A stretch of 31,573 bases of DNA from CAZLLE01 sp964560425. Lineage in GTDB: Bacteria; Campylobacterota; Campylobacteria; Campylobacterales; QNZT01. The stretch is taken from the NCBI GenBank assembly GCA_964560425.1, contig CAZLLE010000063.1, positions 1 to 31,573 on the forward strand, given 5' to 3'. Under the pieces are notes generated by a model that saw only the letters and a program-made list of their open reading frames with translations, searched no databases and was not told where the DNA came from. How positions within the stretch are numbered: the first letter of the stretch is position 1; the number at the start of each line of letters is the position of its first letter. The position numbers and the translations under genes were made by a program. This document shows, one piece after another, positions 25,510 through 31,573 of this stretch.

Positions 25510-26586
25510 ATGCTAAAAAATATACTAAAAGAGTACCCTCTTTTTGCATCTATAATTACATTAGCCATTTTTATACCATTAGAGCATACTTTTGCACACT
25601 CAATGAGTGGTAATATTATAGGTTTTATAATAATCTTTGGAGTTATTATATATTCAGCACTAAATGTAGCCCACCATGCAGAGATACTTGCACATAAATA
25701 TGGTGAACCTTACGGTACACTTATACTTACAAGTGCTGCGGTTATTGTCGAAATCTTGATTATTGTAATCATGATGGTACACTCACATGACCCCGTTTTA
25801 GCTAGAGATACTATATATTCAGCCATCATGCTAGATATCAATGGACTACTTGGTCTTGCTGCTATTATTGGTGGTATCAAGCATGGAGAACAGCAATATA
25901 ATGTTGATTCAACAAACTCATATATGTCTATGATTCTTGTTTCTATTGGTATTGCAATGGTTGTCCCACACTTTATAAGTGATGATAAAATTCATATGTA
26001 TATGAACTTTACAATTGTTATGTTTATTCTTCTATATATTATTTTTACAAGAGTTCAACTCAAAGAGCATAGTTATTTTTTTAAATATAAGAGTGGAAGT
26101 ATTGAACATGAGGAGAGTAAAGAGGAGAGGGATAAAATCAATGGTGTATATCATGCTACTATTTTGGCTATATCTATTGTCATGATTGGTATGCTTTCAG
26201 AGATTTTAGCAGTTTTTATGAGTAATAATCTCAGTGCCTTGGGATTACCTCTAGCTCTTGGAGCATTTTCTGTAGCACTTATATCTGCCTCACCTGAACT
26301 CATCACGGCTATTAGAGCAGCATCTGATAATAATATGCAAACTGTTGTAAATATAGCGGTAGGTGCTAGTTTAGCTACTGTACTTATGACAATACCCGCT
26401 ATTCTTATAGTAAGTAATCTAATGGATATGGAGATCATTCTTGCTATTACACCTCTTCAAGGTCTTATGCTTGGACTAACTATTTTGGCAGGAATTATTC
26501 ACTTTAATGATGGAGAGACAAATGTCTTAGAGGGATTTGTCCATTTTGTAATATTTATAGTTTTCTTCTTTTTAATGTTTGTTTAA
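25510..26586 (+). CDS. ChaA-type Ca2+(Na+)/H+ antiporter, paralogue 2
   Basis: A 358-residue multi-pass membrane protein. Alpha-repeats: GEPYGTLILTSAAVIVEI with Glu66 and Glu81, and SPELITAIRAA followed by NIAVGAS, closely matching E. coli ChaA. A charged cytoplasmic loop lies near residues 190-213 (EHEESKEERDK). It is 25 residues shorter than the paralogue at 8839-9990, mainly at the N-terminus and the central loop. AAGGAAGAAG precedes the ATG. It follows a long inverted repeat and ends at a strong terminator. Likely exports Ca2+ or Na+ in exchange for protons. Confidence 0.87.
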   Translation: MLKNILKEYPLFASIITLAIFIPLEHTFAHSMSGNIIGFIIIFGVIIYSALNVAHHAEILAHKYGEPYGTLILTSAAVIVEILIIVIMMVHSHDPVLARDTIYSAIMLDINGLLGLAAIIGGIKHGEQQYNVDSTNSYMSMILVSIGIAMVVPHFISDDKIHMYMNFTIVMFILLYIIFTRVQLKEHSYFFKYKSGSIEHEESKEERDKINGVYHATILAISIVMIGMLSEILAVFMSNNLSALGLPLALGAFSVALISASPELITAIRAASDNNMQTVVNIAVGASLATVLMTIPAILIVSNLMDMEIILAITPLQGLMLGLTILAGIIHFNDGETNVLEGFVHFVIFIVFFFLMFV

Positions 26587-26588
26587 CC

Positions 26589-26612
26589 AAAATGGGTCTT
26601 ATGACCCATTTT
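26589..26612. terminator. Bidirectional terminator
   Basis: Perfect 10-bp stem (26589-26598 with 26603-26612, loop TTAT) between the convergent ChaA-like and msrBA genes; stem ends in A4/T4. Confidence 0.8.
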
Positions 26613-27552
26613 AAAATCTCTTTACATAAGTATGACAATAAGGCTCTTTATTGTGTCTTTTATAATAGTCTTGGTGATACTCCTCAGCCTTATAAAATGG
26701 ATGATCTTTTGTACTAATCAATTTAGTAGCAATCTTTAAACCTTTTGTTTTCAAAACATTTATCAACTTTTTGGCACTCTTTCTTTCATCCTCATTATTA
26801 TAAAAAATTGCTGAGAGATATTGAGAACCAATATCTGGACCTTGTCCATTTGTTTGAGTAGGATCATGAATCTCAAAAAATAGCTTTGTTAAAGTCTCAA
26901 AATCAACCTTTTTAGGGTTATAAGTAATCTCAACCACTTCTAAATGTCCCGTATCTGTATAACATACATCTTTATAGGTAGGATTATCTTTATGCCCTCC
27001 CATATAGCCACTATTTGCACTAATTACACCATCTATCTTTTCAAAGTGATACTCAACACCCCAAAAACAGCCACCTGCAAAATAGGCTTTTTTACTATTT
27101 TTTTCTGTAGCTGGTTCAAAATTCATAGATATAGAGTTTACACAATGTCTACAGTTTTTTGGAGTAATCTGCTCTCCCTCAAAAACATGTCCCAAATGAG
27201 CCCCACAATTTGCACAAACAATCTCTACACGCCTACCATCTTTATCAGGAACTCTCTCAACTGCCCCCTCTATAGCATCATCAAAACTAGGCCAACCAGA
27301 ACCAGAATCAAATTTATCTGATGATTTATAGAGTGGAGCATTACATCTTTTACACTTATATATACCACTCTCATAAAACTTATCATATTTTCCAACAAAA
27401 GGCATCTCTGTGCCTTTATCCACAATAACTCTCTCTTCTGCTAGAGTTAGTTTATTAAATTTTTGATCATCTTGCATTCTTTTATCCTCCCCATGCAATA
27501 TACTCATTCCTAAAATAGAAAGAACTATAAATAATAAAACATTTTTTTTCAT
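26611..27552 (-). CDS. Periplasmic methionine sulfoxide reductase, MsrB-MsrA fusion
   Basis: A 313-residue exported repair enzyme. A signal peptide spans residues 1-20. The MsrB domain (about 30-147) has zinc ligands Cys67, Cys70, Cys113 and Cys116, and catalytic Cys137 in RHCVNS. The MsrA domain (about 155-313) has GCFWG with catalytic Cys162, SGYMGG, and the GSQYLSAIF segment. It reduces both R- and S-methionine sulfoxides in oxidised periplasmic proteins. The B-A order with a signal peptide argues for a periplasmic enzyme, needing electrons from a thioredoxin-like partner not seen here. Complete, with its own promoter region. Confidence 0.93.
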   Translation of the reverse strand: MKKNVLLFIVLSILGMSILHGEDKRMQDDQKFNKLTLAEERVIVDKGTEMPFVGKYDKFYESGIYKCKRCNAPLYKSSDKFDSGSGWPSFDDAIEGAVERVPDKDGRRVEIVCANCGAHLGHVFEGEQITPKNCRHCVNSISMNFEPATEKNSKKAYFAGGCFWGVEYHFEKIDGVISANSGYMGGHKDNPTYKDVCYTDTGHLEVVEITYNPKKVDFETLTKLFFEIHDPTQTNGQGPDIGSQYLSAIFYNNEDERKSAKKLINVLKTKGLKIATKLISTKDHPFYKAEEYHQDYYKRHNKEPYCHTYVKRF

Positions 27553-27689
27553 AACTTTACCTTATATATTATTATAATATAAAAAGATAAACCATTAAAA
27601 AACAGTAGATGTAAATATTAACTATTTTATTGACTTTCATCGTCATTTGAGATATAGTGTCACTTCAATTTTTAGAAGAAGGGGAAAAA

Positions 27690-28079
27690 ATGAAACAGAC
27701 TACATTTAAAGATAAATATCCAGTATGGACACTTGAACTAAACAAAGAGGAGATATCACAAAAAAATATTCCAGAGATTTTGGCATATTTCAAAAAAAAG
27801 ATAGATAACCATAAAATTGCAAAATATATTGCTATATTTGATCACTATTCACATACTTCTAGCATAGGTGGGGCTATTAATCCTGAAATCAAAGATATGC
27901 AAAATATTGTCTTCTGTTTTGGTCCTGAAATTCCAAACACTAAAGTAGCAGCTGTAAGACCTAGATCTATTGGCATATGTGAAATGGATGATAAATTTAT
28001 TATTGAATTCATGGAAGCACCCTCTGAAAAAGCACATGACACAATGGAAGAGTGGGCAAAAGAGTTAAAAATCTCTTAA
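27690..28079 (+). CDS. Conserved small cytosolic protein, possibly DUF6858
   Basis: 129 residues from the ATG at 27690, chosen because GAAGGGG lies six bases upstream; a GTG at 27657 would add eleven residues. Compact alpha/beta protein without signal peptide or membrane segments. Features include FKDKYPVWTLEL, IAIFDHYSHTSSIGG, IVFCFGPEIPN, VRPRSIGICE and a C-terminal helix. It looks like a conserved family (I think DUF6858, recalled and not verified). No catalytic motif is clear, although the single Asp-His-Tyr-Ser-His cluster (DHYSH) is notable. An HDOD gene starts 58 bp downstream. Confidence 0.6.
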   Translation: MKQTTFKDKYPVWTLELNKEEISQKNIPEILAYFKKKIDNHKIAKYIAIFDHYSHTSSIGGAINPEIKDMQNIVFCFGPEIPNTKVAAVRPRSIGICEMDDKFIIEFMEAPSEKAHDTMEEWAKELKIS

Positions 28080-28137
28080 AACTTTATTTTACGATGCCGA
28101 TATAGGTCATATAACAAAATCTATAAAGGCATATGTA

Positions 28138-28968
28138 ATGACAAAAGATATTATACTTAAAAAAGTAAAAGCATTCCCCCCGCTTGATGACACAGTTTCT
28201 AGAGTAATGGCAATTTGTAATGATGAGAATAGTTCAATTGGAGAGCTTGCAAAAGTTGTTCAATCTGATCCAATGACTATGGCAAATATTCTTAAAGCTG
28301 CTAATAGTCCACTTTATGGTTTTAGTAGAGAGATTAATAGTATTTCTCAAGCTGTATCTATTTTTGGAATGGATACAGTAAAAGGTTTTGCATTCTCCTC
28401 ATTTTTGCAAAAAAAACTTGATCTAAATCTTGAACCTTATAGCATGGATGCCAAAGGTTTTGCTCAAATTACAGAGAGACAGAGTGCATTTGTAACAAAA
28501 TGGTTCAAAGGTGATAAGAGTAAATTAGAGGTATTAATACTTACATCTTTTCTTATGGAAATAGGTAAAATTGTACTTGCTAATGTAGTTGTTGAAAATG
28601 GAAAAACAGATGAGTTTAAAACAGCAGTTGCACAAACAAAAAATGCAAAAGAGTTAAAAGCTTTAGAAGAGAGTGTTTTTAATATCACTAATGAAGAGAT
28701 TACTGCAATTGTATTCAAAGAGTGGAACTTTGATGAGAAAATGTGTGAAGCAATTGAATTTCTTCACCATCCAGAAGATGCAAGCAATAGTGCACAAGAG
28801 TTTTCACAAATCTTAGAAGTTATCAAAACTTTTATTACAACTCAACCTTATGATCAAGAAGAGCAATTCCAAAAGGCATTATCTCTTGTAGAAAAATATG
28901 GACTAAACAAAGATAAATTTTTGGAAGTTGTGGAAGAACAACTAAATGTAGAAGCTCCAGTAGCTTAA
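28138..28968 (+). CDS. HDOD-domain protein
   Basis: A 276-residue cytosolic protein with the HDOD domain at about residues 10-205. Recognisable blocks are FPPLDDTVSRVMAICNDENSS, VQSDPMTMANILKAANSPLYGF, ISQAVSIFGMDTVKGFA and a C-terminal WNFDEKMCEAIEFLHHPEDA. HDOD proteins resemble HD phosphohydrolases without the metal-binding HD pair and act as signalling modules. In Campylobacter an HDOD protein affects motility. No output domain is attached. It shares the strand with the small protein upstream and ends at a strong terminator. Confidence 0.88.
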   Translation: MTKDIILKKVKAFPPLDDTVSRVMAICNDENSSIGELAKVVQSDPMTMANILKAANSPLYGFSREINSISQAVSIFGMDTVKGFAFSSFLQKKLDLNLEPYSMDAKGFAQITERQSAFVTKWFKGDKSKLEVLILTSFLMEIGKIVLANVVVENGKTDEFKTAVAQTKNAKELKALEESVFNITNEEITAIVFKEWNFDEKMCEAIEFLHHPEDASNSAQEFSQILEVIKTFITTQPYDQEEQFQKALSLVEKYGLNKDKFLEVVEEQLNVEAPVA

Positions 28969-28971
28969 TAA

Positions 28972-29002
28972 TTTGTAAGTTTGGCTATGCCAAACTTACA
29001 AA
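28972..29002. terminator. Strong hairpin between HDOD and PhzF-like genes
   Basis: Perfect 14-bp stem (28972-28985 with 28989-29002, loop TAT) between convergent genes; the adjacent T-runs are short. Confidence 0.75.
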
Positions 29003-29019
29003 CAACCTAATCAAAAAAT

Positions 29020-29838
29020 CTAAGCAACAGCAGCTTGAACTTCAGACTCCAACTCAATATACATAATACCTTGCATACAAAGAACAGATTTACCCTGAAT
29101 ATTTACTATTCCATTATCAATTTCACAAATAATTTCACTTCCTCTTTGAGAGAGTTGATGAGAAACTAACCTCTTTTTATTTAAGACTTCAGACCAAAAA
29201 GGAGCAATCTCTGAACATACAGATTTAGAGTAAGAGTCTCCCTTAATACCAGAATTTGGAGCAAAAAATCTAAATACAAAATCACACTCATCACCCTTGG
29301 CAGTTATATAAATACCTTGCATATTTAATCTAGGTAAAACTTCTCTCTTTATCTTCAGGTTCTTTACTACCTCTTCACTCTCATAAATTAAAATATAGTT
29401 TTCACCACTTTGCAATACTTTTAAAGGGTCCATGCCAAAAGCCAAATCAAAAAGAGGACTGTAATGCCCTAATCTTGGCATAGAAGCAGGAAATGAAAGA
29501 GATAATAGTTCGTTATCTCCTCTTGTCACCACAATAGTATCTCCACGATATATAAACGAAATTTTAGAACTACTTTTTTCAATAAAATTAAACAACACAA
29601 ATGCACTTGCTAAAGTTGAATTTCCACAAAAAGAGACCTCTTTTTTAGGTGTAAACCACCTAATTTCATATTTATTTCCAGATTTAACAAAAAATGCTGT
29701 AGTAGCTAAATTGTTTTCTAATGCAATTTTTTGTAACATTTGATCATCTAACCAATAATCAAGAGGACAAACGGCAGCAGGATTACCAGAAAAAAGTTTC
29801 TGAGTAAAGGCATCTACATAATATACACTAATCTTCAT
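29020..29838 (-). CDS. PhzF-family protein with altered active site
   Basis: A 272-residue PhzF/diaminopimelate-epimerase-fold protein. N-terminal YVDAFTQKLFSGNPAAVCPLDYWL and the second-half FRFFAPNSGIKG and SQRGSEI are family blocks. The catalytic glutamate of the usual ETAF motif is Thr46 (ATTAF), and the usual CGHAT is CGNST, with Asn73 in place of His. The later Asp201 and Ser206 seem to be kept, but the surrounding EDPVTGSAH is heavily changed. The usual PhzF isomerase chemistry is therefore doubtful; it may bind a ligand or use another mechanism. ATG preceded by AAGGATGGA. No phenazine genes nearby. Confidence 0.85.
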   Translation of the reverse strand: MKISVYYVDAFTQKLFSGNPAAVCPLDYWLDDQMLQKIALENNLATTAFFVKSGNKYEIRWFTPKKEVSFCGNSTLASAFVLFNFIEKSSSKISFIYRGDTIVVTRGDNELLSLSFPASMPRLGHYSPLFDLAFGMDPLKVLQSGENYILIYESEEVVKNLKIKREVLPRLNMQGIYITAKGDECDFVFRFFAPNSGIKGDSYSKSVCSEIAPFWSEVLNKKRLVSHQLSQRGSEIICEIDNGIVNIQGKSVLCMQGIMYIELESEVQAAVA

Positions 29839-29919
29839 GTCATTCCATCCTTAAGTAGTAATAGTTTCAGTATTTCCGATTATAACCAATATATTTATTT
29901 TTATACTTAAGATGTAAAA

Positions 29920-30372
29920 TTAACTAAATTTTATTAGGTTCTTACTCCAAAAAAACTCAATCCACATATTTGCCTCTCTACATTTAAAATCAGGTCTATA
30001 AGAAGCATCCTCTTTATAAAAGATTGTTGCAGATCTAAATTGACTTTTTGGATACTTTTCTCTTAATATTTCCATCACTTCAATCATAGTATCTCCACTA
30101 TCTACAATATCATCCACTACTAAAACTCTACTATTATCAGAAATTAAAGGTATATTAAAAATATCAATAGTATCAAGACGAGATTTATCATCATAATGGA
30201 TAGAGTTAAGAGTGTATAAATTTCTAAGCCCCAATCTCTCTGATAAAAAATGACCAAGAGTTACGCCTCCTCTTGCAATTGCCAAAATAGTATCTGGATT
30301 AAATTTTGCTACTTGACCCTTCAGAGATAAAATATCATCTTCAAACTCTTCATATTTATAATAATAAGTCAT
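29920..30372 (-). CDS. Xanthine/hypoxanthine phosphoribosyltransferase-like protein
   Basis: A 150-residue type I phosphoribosyltransferase. The PRPP-binding loop VLVVDDIVDSGDTM is at residues 83-96 and the first-strand ILAIARGGVTLG at 29-40, as in bacterial xanthine-guanine phosphoribosyltransferases. The C-terminal FKCREANMWIEFFWS matches the purine-contacting region (Trp-x-x-Phe-x-W) of this group. Converts a purine base and PRPP to the nucleotide in salvage; the exact base is not decided by sequence. AGGAG precedes the ATG. It is on the same strand as the PhzF-like gene, 81 bp apart. Confidence 0.87.
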   Translation of the reverse strand: MTYYYKYEEFEDDILSLKGQVAKFNPDTILAIARGGVTLGHFLSERLGLRNLYTLNSIHYDDKSRLDTIDIFNIPLISDNSRVLVVDDIVDSGDTMIEVMEILREKYPKSQFRSATIFYKEDASYRPDFKCREANMWIEFFWSKNLIKFS

Positions 30373-30437
30373 ATTTTCTCCTAATTAAATAATTAATATG
30401 ATAACATTTTAATTTAGAAAAATATATAGAGGACATC

Positions 30438-30854
30438 ATGAAAGATAATTTGGCACAACTTTTACAAAATCAGCAAATGAGAACAGATGAGCTTGAAACA
30501 CTCTTAGAAGCAAGAAAAAATGGGGAGATAGATTTTACTCTTATTGATATTCGAGAAGTTTTTGAATATACAAATAGTAGTATTGAAGGCTCTGACCTAC
30601 TAATTCCTACATCAGTCATTCAAGGACATTTAGATAAATTTGAAGAGCTAAAAGATAAACCAGTTATACTATATTGTAGAACAGGAACAAGAACAGGAAA
30701 TGTCATGAATGCTCTTCATAACATGGGATATCAAAATATTGTACATCTAAATGGAGGAATTTTATCTTATAGAGGTAAGACACTTAGAAATGCAGAGATA
30801 CCAATTGATACTCCACCCCCTAAAGAGGGTGGATTCTTCCGAACTCTGAACTAA
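30438..30854 (+). CDS. Rhodanese-like sulfurtransferase with IS-derived C-terminus
   Basis: A 138-residue single-domain rhodanese. LIDIREVFEY (about 35-44) and the active-site loop CRTGTR with Cys80 are intact, followed by NMGYQNIVHLNGGILSYRGK, the end of the fold. It transfers sulfane sulfur in the cytoplasm and looks catalytically complete. Codons 123-138 (IDTPPPKEGGFFRTLN) and the stop fall inside the right end of an IS605-family element: reading the minus strand, the same bases give the TTTA-loop hairpin and the TCAA terminus also found at the first IS. The native 3' end was thus replaced. AGAGGACATC precedes the start. Confidence 0.85.
   Translation: MKDNLAQLLQNQQMRTDELETLLEARKNGEIDFTLIDIREVFEYTNSSIEGSDLLIPTSVIQGHLDKFEELKDKPVILYCRTGTRTGNVMNALHNMGYQNIVHLNGGILSYRGKTLRNAEIPIDTPPPKEGGFFRTLN
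30813..30832 (-). repeat. Right-end hairpin of the second IS, inside the rhodanese reading frame
   Basis: CCACCCTC and GGGGGTGG pair on the minus strand around TTTA (8 bp, one wobble pair). The plus strand of the same bases encodes the Pro-Pro-Pro-Lys-Glu-Gly-Gly stretch of the rhodanese. Confidence 0.8.
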
Positions 30855-30865
30855 TGTTCAAATAT

Positions 30866-31573
30866 TTAGGAAGCTTTGACGGTTAATCCAACCGCATTAA
30901 CAATATTTACACTAGCATTTAAATCTGCATTGAGTGAGAAACCACACTTAACACATTTAAAATTTGCTTGATCTTTTCTATTGTTTTTTTCAATATGACC
31001 ACACAAAGAGCATTTTTGAGAGGTGTATTTTGGATCAACTTCTATCACCTCACCACCTTTTTTAATGGCTTTATACTTTAGCATTACAAAGAATGCTCCC
31101 CAAGATTGTTGAGTGATAGTACGATTTAAACCTCGTTTACCACTTGACTTTTTAGGTTCTTGTATTGTACCTACGGCACTTTTAGTCATATTTTTAATGT
31201 TTAGCTTTTCGATTTTTATGATTTGGTTTTCATCAGTAATCTTCTTGGAAAGCTTATGTAAAAAATCCTTTCTTTTATTGGATATTCTTAAATGAACTTT
31301 CTGTAATTTTAGTTTTGCTTTATTTCTATTCTTTGAACCTTTTTTCTTTCTACTTAATCCTTTTTGTGCTTTTTTCATTTGCTCTATTTCTTTATCTAAT
31401 TCAAGAGGCTTAATCATTTCTCCACTACTTAAAGTGGCAAATAATTTAACACCTACATCAATACCTACTTCTTTACCATTATGTTTAGGCTTAGAATGTT
31501 CAATCTTATCATCAAAGGTTAATGACGCATGATATTGTCCTGCATTGAATGAAACTACTGCCGATATTAATTT
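30866..31573 (-). CDS. tnpB: TnpB RNA-guided nuclease, partial (N-terminus outside window)
   Basis: The frame is open to the window edge; an internal ATG at 31417 is not the true start because RuvC motif I lies upstream of it (VGIDVGVKLFATL, encoded at about 31428-31466). The remaining catalytic glutamate (IIKIEKLNIKN), the zinc ribbon (CSLCG and CVKCG) and the last aspartate (NADLNASVNI) are present, so the visible part is intact. The protein is closer to the common IS605 TnpB type than the one at 15240-16349. The predicted guide RNA would be transcribed antisense through the end of the rhodanese gene, with the rhodanese sequence just below 30805 as guide. Confidence 0.9.
   Translation of the reverse strand, partial: KLISAVVSFNAGQYHASLTFDDKIEHSKPKHNGKEVGIDVGVKLFATLSSGEMIKPLELDKEIEQMKKAQKGLSRKKKGSKNRNKAKLKLQKVHLRISNKRKDFLHKLSKKITDENQIIKIEKLNIKNMTKSAVGTIQEPKKSSGKRGLNRTITQQSWGAFFVMLKYKAIKKGGEVIEVDPKYTSQKCSLCGHIEKNNRKDQANFKCVKCGFSLNADLNASVNIVNAVGLTVKAS

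Larger units (their letters stand above)
30805..31573 (-). mobile_element. Right part of a second IS200/IS605-family element, running off the window
   Basis: The right border is read from TCAA on the minus strand (30805-30808), with a TTTA-loop hairpin eight bases inside it (30813-30832), exactly as in the element at 15183-16897. The tnpB stop is 61 bases from the border (57 in the first element). The left end and any tnpA lie beyond 31573. Its tnpB differs clearly in sequence from the first, so it is not a copy. Confidence 0.8.

Noticed and set aside
1..31573. CRISPR array, tRNA/rRNA genes, prophage or integrative element borders
   Set aside because: No direct-repeat arrays, tRNA-like cloverleaf, integrase or phage genes were seen in the gaps or coding regions.

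Overview
The window is an AT-rich stretch of a Campylobacterota (epsilonproteobacterial) chromosome. The genus is probably close to marine sulfur oxidisers such as Sulfurovum or Sulfurimonas, but that is inferred only from gene content and protein style. The evidence is the three-domain desulforubrerythrin (known from Campylobacter), many c-type cytochromes, a CZB chemoreceptor, an HDOD protein, low-GC coding and densely packed short operons. No rRNA, tRNA or CRISPR array was recognised.

Layout. 1-1280 (+): a two-gene iron/peroxide-defence operon (thioferritin-like protein and desulforubrerythrin) behind a Fur-like operator. 1302-5370 (-): three membrane transporters (CPA1 antiporter, APC permease, NhaA). 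5506-5806 (+): a structured transcript with a small hydrophobic peptide. 5888-11878 (+): metG, a MurF-like protein without an ATPase domain, a ChaA-type antiporter, a Tat-exported TRAP binding protein without its permease, and a cytochrome c joined to an LTxxQ/CpxP-like region. 11917-14973: two secreted repeat proteins (-) flanking a tiny Lys-rich protein (+).

15091-17625 is a scar. A complete IS608-like element (tnpA, tnpB, both ends visible) sits between the N-terminal third of a phosphorylase-kinase-like GH15 gene and the last 29 codons of a glucokinase-like gene, which implies a deletion. 17672-24824 (-) holds two flavoproteins (one a dihydrolipoamide-dehydrogenase homologue lacking both redox cysteines), a zinc-type chemoreceptor and a membrane-anchored dodecaheme cytochrome. 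24969-30854 holds DUF302, a second ChaA paralogue, a periplasmic MsrB-MsrA fusion, a small conserved protein, an HDOD protein, a PhzF homologue with altered active-site residues, a phosphoribosyltransferase and a rhodanese. The window ends inside a second IS605-family element, whose right end has replaced the 3' end of the rhodanese gene.

Themes are redox and peroxide defence (desulforubrerythrin, MsrBA, multiheme cytochromes), monovalent/divalent cation-proton exchange (four antiporters) and recent IS200/IS605 activity. Both IS right ends share a TTTA-loop hairpin followed by TCAA, which allows the element borders and the TnpB guide segments to be read directly. I see no single obviously new multi-gene defence or biosynthetic system. 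The strongest unusual points are the IS-derived rhodanese C-terminus, the IS-bridged deletion, the cytochrome-LTxxQ fusion beside an orphan TRAP receptor, the cysteine-less Lpd homologue, and the structured small-peptide locus at 5506-5806.
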